A stretch of 64,000 nucleotides of DNA from Rhynchosporium graminicola (taxonomy: Eukaryota > Ascomycota > Leotiomycetes > Helotiales > Ploettnerulaceae). Where the stretch lies: positions 372,001-436,000 of the forward strand of contig FJUW01000032.1 in the NCBI GenBank assembly GCA_900074885.1. Direction: 5' to 3'. Of this stretch, positions 10,938 through 23,125 are shown piece after piece. The position numbers and the translations under genes are program-made. The number at the start of each line of letters is the position of its first letter. Position 1 is the first letter of the stretch. The notes beneath the pieces are model-generated. The model saw only the letters and a program-made list of their open reading frames with translations, ran no database searches and was not told where the DNA came from.

Positions 10938-12989
10938 GACTGGGGGTATTCCTAATTCTCAAGTTGTAGGTTTCTGCTGTCTGTGGGAGTTCGAAATTGT
11001 TCGAAGAACTACACAAGGCTGTGGAAGGAAATCATCCCGCGATTCGCTAATCGATACAGGGGTTTGACAGCTAGCTCGAGGCGGGGTAGAAGAAAGAGGA
11101 ATACATGTTCGATAGCCGTACTACACTAAGATCAAAGAGTATATTGTTTGTTCCAGAATTACGAGATGCTATAAGGTTTTTGTAGAGCCTTAACCTGTAC
11201 TACTAAAGCTATTCGCCTAGGGCCCACTTTTAAGTCCCTCGATAGTAATACTCGTTCTTAAATACAATTAAATTTATCTCTATCTTAGGTACTCTCCAAA
11301 AAGAAGTACCTTAATTCTTGTAAGTTACTAAGTATGCGGAAGATATTCTTTTGGAGTTAAGCACGAAGTTTCATATGCTGAGCAGACGTGCCAGTGTCAT
11401 ACAGATCCCAACCTAGGTAGTCCGCATGACGAGGCTCATGGCCATGTCCCCTGTTACGGCCAAGGGTCGTCACAATGAGTTCTACTCTCAAACCCCTTAT
11501 ACACATTGATCACTAAGATGTTACAAAGCGCTACTTAATATACTTAATGTATAAATCATTAGATAAGAACAAGGATTTTAAAGGCTACTACTGTAAGTAT
11601 ACTGAGCTTCTTCATGGCGGGAATTGTACTAGAAGGATATGATAAATGTAATCTACTGTACATGCTCCAGGTAGGAAGGCTAGGCTTCCTGATCCCTCCT
11701 CGGCAGTAGATATTTGGGATTCGGCCTCGTCGCCCACTTTACGAAATACAGCGAAGGGGTGTTGATAACACTCTGGTCGTCAGACCTGGTCAAATTAATA
11801 GTACCACAGGTCCTTGTCTCCTGGAGAACGTAACAGCGAGTATTAAGAGTCATCCGGATCATTGCATTTGTTTCTCAAGAACCCTAAAACGCCAGTTGTG
11901 CTATCTTACTCAGGGTATCTTCATAAACTCCCCCGCTATGTAGCAAGTCAACTCCCTGTTGGCCTATCGCAAGTAAGTAATGAGATCACCCGCCCAGTAA
12001 TAACTCCCAAAATTAATCTATCCAACCCGGATGTATGGCAGACCCAGTGAATTTGTGAAATCGAAGTCGTGCGATGGGAGTCCAAGGAAGAGGCTGAAAG
12101 ACAGATCAAATCCTAAAGCAACTTTCAACTAGCTGTGTTCCCTCTGAATTATACGAGGGGAAGGAAGCTTGCTGTAATTAGGCACTGTGGGTGGAAACTT
12201 GCGATTATTTGTTCATAGCAAGATAAGTCCATCTAGCAAGCAAGATTGAGAAGAGAACTTACATGAAGAGAAAGACGCAAACCAAAGCTCCAGAATGATA
12301 TTGGAATAGATTCAACTTCAGTCATATTAGCGGACGAGCAAGCTTAGTTGGACTGGGCTGAGCTGTCGGCTGTTTTCGGGCCTGACGTGACGCTAGACCT
12401 AAAGACGCCGCGCGCGGGGCAGCGGGCCGTGCCGCGAGGTGACGCAACTAGCTGTAGCTTTTGCGTGGACTGAATACATGATAGCAAGGAAACTATTGGT
12501 GCGGATAAGCGAGTCTTTCGTCTTTGTTTGCGGTATGAGGTGGCGATATACTTGACCTGATATTTGACAATATGACAGTTGGACTGAAAGACCAACCCCA
12601 TACACGTCAGAAGTCTACGGGTGGCTTGAGCTTCTAGTAGGGCGGGGTATTGCGGTTGTTTTAACCATTTCAAGCTTAGCTGGTCTTTTTGACGTAAGGA
12701 GATACCTACCAGATCCCAGACCCAGACCCAGACCCAAGGCAGGCCTACCTGGCTACCTGGGTACATAATTTAACCAGAGTTACGAAATACGACTAGGCTC
12801 TTTCATTTAGAGCGCGATGCTAACCTACTAGCGCTGTCAACTAGTGCTCGCTTTCAGTAGGTCCGGTATTAGGTACCTAGGTAGTGAAAGCCAGCCATCT
12901 CGTCTAACCATCTCTGTTATAAACAAAACAACGACTTGAATTCAGAACCGATCACGACAGAAAACATATATATATATACCTTTCTTGTA
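10938..12989. other. Intergenic region, AT-rich, no gene seen
   Basis: About 2 kb between divergent genes. 11100-11660 is AT-rich with many TA steps and may be decayed repeat DNA, but I find no clean ends. Around 12705-12770 there is a tandem CCAGA/CCCAGA stretch next to TAGGTAGG-type units. Short open frames at 11862 and 12344 have no recognisable features. Confidence 0.45.
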
Positions 12990-14444
12990 ATGACGTCTCC
13001 ACAAGTCAATAAATGCCTCCGCTTCCAAGGTACTCCAGGCTCAGATCCAGCTATTGTTGAAAAGGACATCCTACCTCTCCCAGGCAATGAGATTCTGGTC
13101 AAAGTCCACGCCGCATCAATAAATCCTTGCGACATTCAATTGTGGAGATCAGGACTAGTAGGCCTTGTCTCGGGAGATAAGGGGATGGGAAAGGACTTCT
13201 CTGGGACTGTGGTAGCTGTTGGTGAGAAGGTGTCTGGATGGGCAAACGGCGATGAGATATTCGGATTGTTCTTCCATGTGGTGAGCTGAGCTGGCAAAAC
13301 TTCTCAAGGTGAAATCAACTCAACATGTGTAGTTTGGTCAATCTACATTCAGTGAATACATAAATGTCAATCCAGCTTCGGATCCCGTGGCGAAGAAGCC
13401 GGGTAGCCTTACACATGAGCAAGCGGCTGCTATTCCGTTGGTTGCTTTGACAGCCTACGCTTGTCTAGAATGGCTCCCAGCGACATCTGGCTCTCAAAGA
13501 AAAGTTGTCATTCGTGGTGCATCAGGCGGTACAGGTATGTACAAATGCTCAATATGTTTGCCCAGGGTCATTCAGAAGAAATGTCGATTACTGCCGTGGT
13601 CGCATATATGGCTCAAAATATAGCTCTTGGCTAAATTTCACGCAGGATCCTGGCTGGTTCAATGTAAGTGCAGAATGATCATGCGAGTTCAGCGTTCTGT
13701 CGGTCAAGGTCATATTATAAGAGAGTTACTCACTTCCTCTAGTGGCTAAAATCGTCTTCGATTGTCATGTCACAGCTATCTGTTCGGAAAAGAACCTATC
13801 ATATGTAAAGTCCTTAGGAGCAGATACGACAATTGATTACACGGCTCAAGACGTGTCTCAAAGTCTTCTTTCGAATCTCAAAGACGAGTCTAAATATGAC
13901 TTGGTAGTCGACTGTGTAGGAGGCAAAGAATTAATACCAGTCTACGTACATCCCTACACAACTCTCCTCAAAGCCAAGACATCAGCTAACGACTCACAGG
14001 AACAACTCTTACATACCCACGGGGCATATCTCAGGTCAGTAGCAGTTACTCATATCCGAATGCATTATCGGTCGCATTCAAACCCCCGTCCACTCTTCCT
14101 CATCCCACTTCAACAAAATAACAAACCTAACAATCCACAGCATAGTCGGCGACAAAACCGACGTCTTCACCCTCGGCGGCCCAATAACCTACTTCACTAA
14201 TCCCATCCAGATCATCCGCTACATCAAAGGCTACATCTGGGGTCCACGCTACGCCTGCGTATCTTTCGTCGAGAAAAGCGAATACCTACAACAAATCGCT
14301 AGTCTTGCGGAGCGAGGCGAGCTAGCGAAAGTCGATATCGAGGTACTGGAAGGGATTTTTGATGAGAGGGAGGCGTGGAGGACGGCGATTGAGAGGATGC
14401 TGAGTATGAGGGTTAGAGGGAAGGTTGTACTGTCTATTCCGTGA
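12990..14444 (+). CDS. Zinc-type alcohol dehydrogenase-like (MDR) oxidoreductase
   Basis: Six exons (12990-13280, 13333-13534, 13646-13663, 13743-13945, 14000-14034, 14141-14444) give about 350 residues, the usual length for this quinone oxidoreductase/RTN4IP1-like branch of the MDR superfamily. Visible parts: the GroES-like N-domain (NEILVKVHAASINPCDIQLW, GKDFSGTVVAVG), the NAD(P)-binding stretch VVIRGASGGTG followed by GSWLVQLAK, GADTTIDY, YDLVVDCVGG, and HGAYLSIVGDKTD near the end. It probably reduces an activated double bond with NAD(P)H; the substrate cannot be told. The third exon is only 18 bases and is needed to complete the nucleotide-binding loop. The fourth intron (13946-13999, 54 bases) is frame-preserving and stop-free; I remove it because the join then matches the family spacing. 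The second ATG of the open frame is taken as start; an upstream ATG at 12936 would add 18 unusual residues. Confidence 0.82.
13646..13663 (+). other. 18-base micro-exon
   Basis: Flanked by ACGCAG on the left and GTAAGTG on the right. It supplies the residues GSWLVQ (with split codons at both ends) that link GGTG to AKIVFD in the Rossmann fold of the MDR oxidoreductase. Confidence 0.8.
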
Positions 14445-15887
14445 TGGGATAGTGGCTTGGTGTGTGTTGGTAGAGAGATAGGATGGTGAGTGGAAGAGTT
14501 GGTCTTGGTATGTTATTCGGCAGATTTTGGAGAAGGATGCGAGATTTGGAGTGGAGGGGCCATTTCTGCCCATAGAGGTATAGAAATCAAGTGTATCGGG
14601 TTCGCAGTGCGACTCACAAAAGCAGGCCCAAATATGCGCTTTTTCACCAGGCTTCAACTCTCGAATATACAACATGCTGTTTTTGAGACTCAAGTTTACT
14701 ACACTAGCAAAGTATCGCCGCTTCTACAGCACTCATTCCATCTCACACAATCCTCTCCTCATCTCTCCTCCTAACCGATCTTCACTACTGAATCCATAAT
14801 CCTCCTTCTCCTCCTCTCCCCTCCCCCTCCACACCAAACCATCCATCTCTCCACAAATCTCTCTTATCATCCCCCTCACCATCCCACCCAATTTCCATCT
14901 CCATCTCCATCTCCATCTCCATCTCCTCCCCTCCCCCCTCCCCACCGCAGCAACTCTCTCCAAGTCCAACAAACCCCATAGCCGATCCCAATCCACGATT
15001 CCCCAGATCCAGATCCAGATCCAGATCCTGCCACCAACACATAAACACACAAACACAAAATACAACCGATTAATTCATCCGATCTCGTGCGTATACCGCG
15101 TGCTATACAGATAGCGGGCTATCGGATATGTATTACATGGCATTGCATCGTCTCGAAGTTAATAGTTGAGGGAGAGAGGGAGAGAGGGAGAGAGGGACAG
15201 TAGTCAAGGGCGATAGAGAGATGTGAGTATGATAGAGAGGCAGAGAAGGAGAGTAGTGAAGCGCGAAAGAGGGACGTGAATGTTTTAATAGACAGATAGA
15301 TAGCAAGAGAGAGAGCATGATCAGTGCGCATGTGTCCGAGGAGGACAGAAGAGTAACTGCCGAATCTGATTCCCGAATACAGGTACCTACGATAGGTAGG
15401 TCAGGATATCAAGTCGACGAGTGCGGTAGGTGGGTGAGGGAGTATACATATCCCAGGATATCCATAATCTCCATTCTGGTATGTCGATTTGTTTTTTTTC
15501 TTTCTTGTCGACGACTAGACTTGCAACGTAGCAGTGCTCACCACGTTCACAAGCTGGCTCTTCGGTAGCTCTCTTCTCAGAGGGAAAATTCTCGTTTGTA
15601 TTTTTTTTTAAGGGTTTGGAGGAGAATTCTTGCTACCGTCTCTTGGCATGCGATCTATCTATGTCTCTAGAGCGAGCGAGCGGATGGTTCAAAAAAAGAA
15701 AGAAAAAAAGTAGAACACGACGACCTGTCGTCCTATCGCACGGCGAGCTAAGTACACGACACTATGTAAGATTACAACTCATACTCCTCCCATCGTATAC
15801 GATGAGCGTAACAGCTCATGAAATCAAGCAACCATTTCCCATGCTTTATCAACCGCGAAACATTAAACCACAAGATTAGCTAGCTCC
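14445..15887. other. Intergenic region with simple repeats
   Basis: No gene seen between two convergent genes. Microsatellites: CATCTC units at about 14894-14926, CCAGAT units at about 15004-15028, and GAGGGAGA units at about 15168-15196. Open frames across them are low-complexity products. Confidence 0.55.
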
Positions 15888-18143
15888 TTAAGTCAAGATA
15901 CCGCTGAAATCCTGCTGTCGCCCCGAGAAAGCATTCCAAGTCGCAAAATAATCTATCTCGCTTAATTCCTGCCATCCGTCTCTCGACTTCTGATTCTGGT
16001 TCTGATTCTGGGTCACCATACTCAGCGCCGGAATCGGCGTCCCTACCGGGAAGGCACTCGTATATGTGAAATTCGGCGTGACACTCTTCGCCTGCTCAAC
16101 CGACACAGTCACTGTTGTCGTCCCAGTCCCAGGTCTAGGCATCGCAAAGACACTTCTCGCAACCATCTTCGTCTCCTTCTCATTCGTTCTCGCAATAGGC
16201 CATACCTCAGCAAAAGCCTTCAAACCCCCCAGACCAAGTCTGATCCTATCCCTCGTGCGATACCACTCTGGTCCCGTGAGGATATATGCGCAAGCACTTA
16301 ATTGGGCGAGCGTGGAGAGGGTCAGGCCACAGGTTCCCAGGGGCGAGTGTGAGAGGATGGGGCAGGGGAGCGCGTAGAGATTCGTGGCTGCTTCGGCTGC
16401 TTCGATTGTTTTTTTGGTGTGGAGCCAGTAGGTGTGATCTTCGTCGCCGGTCGGCTGTTGGAATGGCGCTGCGGGGAAGGAGCAGGTGAATAGATCTTCG
16501 AGGGGGGATTGGACGAGGCGGGAGAGAGGCCTGTGGATATAGACCAGGATACTATTGCTGATTATCAGTTTCAGGTTCTGAAAGAGACTGGGATACGGAT
16601 ATGGGTGTAGAATTGGGAGGCATTACGCACACTTGGAGGTGATGATGGGCGAAGAAGAGGATTTCGTCTATTTCCTCGTTCTTGTCGACGACGCCTTGCT
16701 TTTCTCGAGGTAAGTGCAACCTCCAGTTCATTAACCTGGCATCTGCATTGTTGACTGCGTTTTCTATCTCGCTAGGTGGTTGTCTGTCGAAGCCAAGTAG
16801 AGATCCAGTAATTCGAGTCAAGTCTATCAGGTATGTAAAAGACGAGAAGACCGGCTCTTCGTCCTCGAAGTCTCGACTTTCGTATTCTTTGATCGTTCTG
16901 GAGCGAGGTATGATCTGGGATTGGTCAGCCATGAACAATCACAAACTGGAGGCATCAATGAACGTACTCCATCGTAGTCACACTCTTCACACGGCAGCTC
17001 AACATTTGCTTCAATGCTGTACAACCTTCCGAGGGGTCAATAAAGCCATGGAGCTCCGACCAGGACCTGACTTACATAAAATGCGTGGCGTTTCTGAAAG
17101 CAGCAAACTTTGCATCGGTAATGTACAGAAACCAGTAAGTCCGTCTCCACGACTCAGCCATTACAGGATCCCTCTCCATATTTGCGAATGTTCGAGAATT
17201 CATGCGGATCTCTAGCGCTAGGTAGATGGCTCTATCAAGAATTGCTCTGGACTTGGCCATATCGTTTTGCGAGTGTGTAGCGATTGCAGCCAATAATAGC
17301 GCCTGGACTGTGAAACCATTTGGTGGCAGATTAGCCAATTCTATCTGGGTCATAGCATTGTCCCGCAACTCGGCCGAGGAGACGTCGGGCGAATATACTG
17401 AAGCAATCCATTGCATTACTGGGCAGAGGAATCGCAACGACTCTGGGTCTGACTGCAGACGACTCTGAAAGTAATAGCGTGGCAATAAAAAGGGGTGTGC
17501 GTTGTGGAATGAGCTGCCAACCGTCAGCTCAAGTCTGGCAACATTCGAGGCTACTAGAATTCGGACCTGTAGTACAAGTCTATTAAGCGTATGGGATTTG
17601 CTGGTTTGGTACTCATTCTCGACGCCCATCTTTCAGGGCTAACAGAGCCATCAGATGATGGTCCGGTGTAAGGCTCACTTGTTGAATTTGCCTGGAGGTT
17701 TGAGAGCGAGTTGATGTTCCCATTCGAGCTGGCTGGTCCAGGACTTGTTTTGCCAGCTTCTCGCAGTGAAGCTCTTTTCTTTGGAGCGTTTCTATCTCTC
17801 ATACCTCTCCTGGACTTGGCATAGAAGCAAGGTTTGTCGTCCTGGAGGCAACGGCTGCAATTTGGCATTTCAGCACCGCATTTCACATGTCTACTCCGGC
17901 ACTACAAAGAGTTAGCGAAAGGTTTCTCATTTCGTGTGTGCGAGTTGGACGTACTGGTACGCATGCCAGAGAAACTCTTATTCCTCCTCTCTGGTGGCGT
18001 TCCTGGCTCTGCCTCGCCAAATCCCTATGCAAGACTTCGAGAGTGTCTTGTGTAGGCTCGCCAAAATCGAAGAACATGGAAAGGGCATCCTCTGTTCCGT
18101 TGGGCGGGATGACCGCGCCTTTGGTTCCTGAAGAAGTATTCAT
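15888..18143 (-). CDS. Zn2Cys6 transcription factor with fungal regulatory domain
   Basis: Six exons (18143-17955, 17901-17567, 17513-17076, 17025-16968, 16914-16631, 16557-15888) join to about 657 residues. The binuclear zinc cluster is complete: Cys61, 64, 71, 78, 81 and 88 with spacing 2-6-6-2-6, followed by basic residues (KSRRGMRDR). The first intron cuts the cluster between its first and second Cys. A low-complexity linker (about residues 100-160) leads to the fungal-specific regulatory domain: LIDLYYSSFHNAHPFLLP, FTVQALLLAAIATHSQND, ESWRRTYWFLYITDA. The C-terminal 200 residues include a Gln/Asn-rich patch (QNQNQNQK). It should be a nuclear DNA-binding regulator; the target pathway is unknown. 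The nearest gene is the MDR oxidoreductase, but nothing shows that it is regulated by this factor. Confidence 0.82.
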
Positions 18144-19605
18144 CTTTCGTGTAAGTACGCTGAAGGAAGCTTCCCATTGAGTCGTCCCAATGATCGGACT
18201 TCTTGACCAGGACGGAAAGAATTTTTTTTCCCGGTTTGAATTTTACCGACAAATAGATGAACATCAGAATCTAGTTGCTTAAGACTGAAATCTATGACAA
18301 GAGGTGAGGGGCGGAGATATAACAATATTGCACAAGTAGCTGCAACGAGTGAGTGGGTCACTTGCACCCCATAGGAACCCTTGTCCTGATTGCGGTCAGC
18401 ATAGTAGTCTGTTCTGTCAGCACAAGCACAAGGGCACAAGGTTGAGGCCAGCGCTGATCAACTAGAACCTTCTCGACATCTCCTCTATTCATCCTAGCGA
18501 CCGTTCTCCTGGGAAAGAAGACTTGTGTTGCAAATTGGGTCCACAGAATATACTTGGCAGTTTTCAGCCTTAAACCGACATCCATGGACGCTTAACTACT
18601 TATGCTTCCTTGCAGCGTTCCATTCCGCGGGTGCATATTTGGAAGGCGAAGAGGCTGCATCTACTGCATCTAATGCAGCAAGTTCTGCTGAGTACCTACA
18701 TGGCACTTTCGGCTTCACCGCCGCTCTGGCTCGGCTGCTGGGACCCTAAAGACAACTGAAAATAGTTGAGAAGAGTTTTGCTTAAACCCCATGGATATCG
18801 GAGAACATGTATGTCCATAATGTGCTCCGAAACTTGTGCGGCGAAATTTGCCATTGAGGCTGTGAAGTTATCAAATCCTCATGAGCGGGATCTTGCATGC
18901 CCGCCCATCTTTGATCTTGGCGATAGTAAATACTGTAGTCATGGCCATGGGGGTCTGGATGAGATGAGGGTTAAGCGCATCTATGCATCCGGAAAGCTTT
19001 CATGGGGCATTGTAGATCGGGACGAGATAAAAAATATTCCGTGGTAGATGAAGACCTACACAAGCACAAGCGTCATGTTTTTACGTGGGTGGCAGAGTCT
19101 CAATCGAGAAAAGGGTTGTATGGCCGTCCGTCGACTCCCTCCGCCCACGGGTGTAGCACCAAATGAAATGGAGACTGCGATCCTGCGTGCTCGTGTTCTT
19201 CAATTTGGACGATGCACCTGCATGCATTTTCGAAATGGAATGAACCGGCCGATAAACGGCTTTGCATGCATACTGGTTAGATGTGAGCTTGAGTAGTAAT
19301 TCTGTAGGTCTATACTTAGAGGGAGACTTTGACCTCAACTCAACCGCCAGGTATCAGGTTTCTGGAGCGCATGACAAAGCAAGCAGTCCGTCCATGGGAC
19401 ATCCATCTATCGTGACATTTGTGTTGTGCGGCGGCACTAACGCACTCCGGACACGGATAAACGTTCTCTCCGAGGTCGAGGTAGGAGTGCCATGGCAAGA
19501 GCACCCGCCTCCAGCTAAGTAAGGGCGGCTTACCACAACCCACCATGACCATGTGTTTCTTTCAAGGCCTCTCTTCGTAGCCGCCAGCGATCAGTTAACC
19601 CAGTT

Positions 19606-19608
19606 TGA

Positions 19609-19652
<44 letters not shown>
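19606..19652 (+). repeat. GAAA microsatellite
   Basis: About eleven uninterrupted GAAA units. Confidence 0.95.
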
Positions 19653-19944
19653 ATCAATAACCCAAGACTTACTTGCAGGGATTTCTGAGGTCATCTAAGC
19701 GCGTGAAAACCCCTCCGTATGGCTGCGTTACGACCGGTGGGGGACTTCCAAGAACGTCCCGATGAGGAAGTTAATCCCAGATGTACGTACCTGTGCCTTT
19801 TTGGGGGTATGAGGTATATAGGGAGTTGCAACCTGCAAATCGGCCCATCTTTTACCCAACGCGCGTACGTGAGATGAGCATGTACAGGTACATGAATGTC
19901 TTGGTAGACAGACTCATGGCCATTTCACTCGAGTCTCCCCCCAC

Positions 19945-20014
19945 GATATATACATATGTTTATATATATATATATATGTTTATATATATATGTTTATATA
20001 TGTATATATATATA
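19945..20014 (+). repeat. TA-rich microsatellite
   Basis: Alternating TATATA runs broken by TGTTT at regular spacing, compatible with a short tandem array. Confidence 0.85.
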
Positions 20015-20226
20015 GGTTGGATATAGACAGGTTCTGATCTTGAGATCGTTATGAGTGAGTAACCTTTGCTTCATTGGCAAACAAGAAAGGCCGTCTGGTC
20101 TGTCTCATCTCACAACCAACGGGACGGGACGGGACGAATCAGAGCATTGCTCCTCCCTCCAGCTTTGCGAGCACCTGGTCAATCTGCCAGATGCAGGACA
20201 TCGTCGGTTGGACGAATCACCTGGGT

Positions 20227-20262
20227 AGGATGGGATGGGATGGGGTGGGATGGGATGGGATG
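20227..20262 (+). repeat. GGGAT microsatellite
   Basis: About seven GGGAT units with one GGGGT variant. G-rich on the + strand. Confidence 0.9.
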
Positions 20263-21120
20263 CGATATTGGCGGCCGACCCCGCCCGCATGCTTTACACC
20301 AGCAGACGCTACACTACAGTACGCCATGTCTTACTGTAATCAGCGCTCCATGTGAGGCAAGCACAAGACTTGGGAGGATAGGACAAACGATCAACGCCGT
20401 CGGCGATAGCGATACAACGGCGATAGATAGATAGGTGTGGAACACAAGATATGAAGTACGAGCGCCATACAATAACGGCAAAGGCGATTCGCTGTACAGT
20501 GCGTGCGTGCGTATAAGCTGGGGAGAAGAGCGCTTGCTTTTCCTTCCTGGATCCATAAAGTCTTGGAAGGAAGGGGACTCTTGGTCGTCGGAGTCATGTC
20601 GTGAGTGCTTCTCTGAAATCCACATACTATAAAGCCAGGAGATACCGTAATCATCACGAAATAGCTGAGTACCGTAGCAATAAGTATACCAAGCTTAGGT
20701 AAGAAAGGGCAAGGTAATGCTTAGATAATACCTAATGGCAACACGGCATTGCGGAGCGAGAACCCAGTAATGTTGTTGAGTCGAGCGGAGATCATGCAAG
20801 CCGGTAAGTCATCAATGTCGCGGATGCTGCCAAATAAATGACTTGTAGCTGAAGCCAAGTACTATTGTAGAAGGGTGCTATTCTGGAAGATAGCTGTATT
20901 GGGACTAGCTTATCAGCCTCGGCTATTGTATTGTAGCTGGCCAGCAATCAGCCGAGGCCTGAGCCTGGCCGGATGTTGCAAAACATCAATACCTTACCTT
21001 CTGATAGTGACATGCCAGGGAGAGAGCCTGATGCCATTCCTCGTATGATGGGGTTTCGAAATCTATGATCGACTACTACGAGAGCTTCACGATCAATCTA
21101 CCGTCTCCAATGCGCTGACT

Positions 21121-22536
21121 ATGGCGCCCAACGACTTCGCCCTAGCTCAACAGCGACTCGCAGCTCGGCGACAAGCAAGAGAAGCAGATGCCCAAGCTCG
21201 AATTGTAGCACAACAACAAGCCTCGCACGCCTCCGAGCAGCTAAACCGACTCCCATATCCTCTCAGCCGACTGGGTCGTGCCGGCATATCAGTCTGGGAT
21301 AGCATAAAGGGACGAGAGGGCACCCGGCCCGCGTTCAGAGTTGGACAGGTAGATGCGGAGCTCCTGGACGAGGAACTGCTCGAGTTGTTGAAGGCACAAG
21401 TAGGGGATGCGTTGAAGTACTTCGGATCGCATTTGCAGGATGATTGGTCGGCAGAGATCATGCTGGCGCTCAGAGCGGTCTTGTTCAAGGTCACGGTCTG
21501 GGATCACGAGGCGACTTATGGTGCAGCGTTACAGAATCTGAAGTTCACGGACGCGAGGCATAAGGGACCGGTGTTGGTGACTCCTTCGAGATGGCAGAAG
21601 TCTTTGTATGGGCTGTTTACGGTGGGAGGAAAGTATGCTTGGACAAGATGGGAGGATTGGCTTGTGGATAATGATAATGGCTATGATCAGCCAAGTCCAG
21701 CATTACGAAAGTTGTCACGACTGTCGGAGTCGATATCAACGGTACATTCCACAGCAGCCTTCGCCTCTTTTCTGGTGTTTCTCGTCAACGGGAGGTACCG
21801 AACGCTGCTCGACCGGGTCTTGAGACTCAGGTTGGCTCCTCCCACAAGTCAAGTCAGTAGAGAAGTATCTTTCGAGTACTTGAATCGACAGCTGGTATGG
21901 CACGCATTCACAGAGTTCCTGCTATTTGTGTTACCTCTGGTTGGGATTAGTAGATGGAGACGATGGCTGACCCGAGCATGGCGGAAAACCAAGTCAGTCA
22001 TGCACAGCGGAGGTGACGAGGAGATAGAGATTAAAAGCGGGGAGTTAGCGTTTCTGCCCGAAAGGACATGTGCGATATGCTATCAAGATCAGAATACTAC
22101 ATCGACATCTGAAGCGGAAGTGATTGCAGCCTCTGGGGCGTCAGGCGTCGTCGGATCATCTCAGACCGATATCACCAATCCGTATGAAACGATCCCGTGT
22201 GGTTGCATATATTGCTTTGTGTGCTTAGCAGGACGACTTGAGGCTGAGGATGGTGAAGGCTGGATATGTTTGCGATGTGGGGAAGAGGTTAAAGAGTGTA
22301 AACCATGGAATGGGGATGTGATTGAGGAAGTCACAAAACCTACGGGCCCTTCCAAAACAGTGGGGTTCTCGGAACCAAGTGAGATGGCCAACATCGAGCC
22401 TCATCCAGAAGAGGATGATAATGATCGGACTCGAAATAACGAGGACGAGGGATCTTCAACCCAACCATCGGTACTTGGTGATGCAGAAGCCTTTGACGAG
22501 GAAGAAGATGGCGAAATGGACGACGACGATGAGTAA
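21121..22536 (+). CDS. PEX2: Peroxin-2, RING ubiquitin ligase of the peroxisome membrane
   Basis: Single exon, 471 residues. The N-terminal half is the Pex2/Pex12 membrane domain: RVGQVDAELLDEELLELL near residue 75, TRWEDW, then hydrophobic helices (FASFLVFLVNGRYRTLLDRV, FTEFLLFVLPLVGISRWRRW). The C-terminal RING has CAIC at 317-320, CGCIYCFVC at about 360-368 and CLRC at about 382-385, with an acidic tail after it. With Pex10 and Pex12 it forms the ligase that ubiquitinates the import receptor Pex5 for recycling. In the second RING segment a Cys stands where the human protein has His (CEHIFC). An Asp/Glu-rich tail of about 60 residues follows. The start is the first ATG of an open frame with no competing site nearby. 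Confidence 0.92.
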   Translation: MAPNDFALAQQRLAARRQAREADAQARIVAQQQASHASEQLNRLPYPLSRLGRAGISVWDSIKGREGTRPAFRVGQVDAELLDEELLELLKAQVGDALKYFGSHLQDDWSAEIMLALRAVLFKVTVWDHEATYGAALQNLKFTDARHKGPVLVTPSRWQKSLYGLFTVGGKYAWTRWEDWLVDNDNGYDQPSPALRKLSRLSESISTVHSTAAFASFLVFLVNGRYRTLLDRVLRLRLAPPTSQVSREVSFEYLNRQLVWHAFTEFLLFVLPLVGISRWRRWLTRAWRKTKSVMHSGGDEEIEIKSGELAFLPERTCAICYQDQNTTSTSEAEVIAASGASGVVGSSQTDITNPYETIPCGCIYCFVCLAGRLEAEDGEGWICLRCGEEVKECKPWNGDVIEEVTKPTGPSKTVGFSEPSEMANIEPHPEEDDNDRTRNNEDEGSSTQPSVLGDAEAFDEEEDGEMDDDDE

Positions 22537-23125
22537 TTGGATCATATCGAATTGAAATTCAGATGGTCATTTGGGCGGAACTGTACGAAATATACGAACA
22601 TCGTTGAGGGCGTTTATGGCCGGTACTTTATAGAGATACCACTTTCAGGACTTGGGCGCAGGGCTATCACTGGGCAAGTAGTTGTTGTTGTTGATATTGT
22701 TCGCTGATTTTGGCCTCAACGATCGCTGAAATTTCCCTTGATATCAATTGCCGCATGCTTGCTCATCATATATCTACACTTCTTGCGGTTCTGGCGTCTT
22801 ATTGTTGATCAGTTTGGGCGTCGATACCAAGCAGCCGAGCTATGGTTTATCGAGCTGAACGAATGGTATTATCGTCATGTGACTAGTGACATCATACCCT
22901 TTGCTGTCTTCGGGCTTGCTTCATTGGGCTTGGACTTGGACACTTGACTTGAATCAGTGGCGTATGGGCTAAAAATTCCAAAGGTGTGGGAACCATCACT
23001 ACCTTACTGCATCAATGATTCTAGATCTTCATCTTTCCAATTGATCTGGCTTATTACAGTATCGTCGAAGTCGAAGAAGTATTCTCCGGATAGCACCGGC
23101 GATACACGATTCCACAACCACGACC
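22537..23125. other. Intergenic region, no gene seen
   Basis: About 590 bases between two genes on the same strand. No features beyond the expected 3' end and promoter; a short open frame at 22738 is not supported. Confidence 0.55.

Larger units (their letters stand above)
18144..21120. other. Gene-poor region with microsatellites
   Basis: Nearly 3 kb without a supportable gene. It contains a GAAA tetranucleotide run (about 19606-19652), a TATATATGTTT run (about 19945-20014) and GGGAT units (about 20227-20262). The last part is presumably the promoter of the Pex2 gene. Confidence 0.5.

Noticed and set aside
14590..14640. tRNA-like GGGTTCGCA loop
   Set aside because: No matching acceptor stem or anticodon arm at the required distances.
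14733..15065. Open frames rich in Trp-Arg, Asp-Gly-Glu or Asp-Leu repeats
   Set aside because: Caused by CATCTC and CCAGAT microsatellites.
12990..18143. Secondary-metabolite cluster made of oxidoreductase and regulator
   Set aside because: No backbone synthase is present in the window; two genes are not enough to claim a cluster. The same holds for the wax-synthase-like gene at 60.4-61.7 kb.
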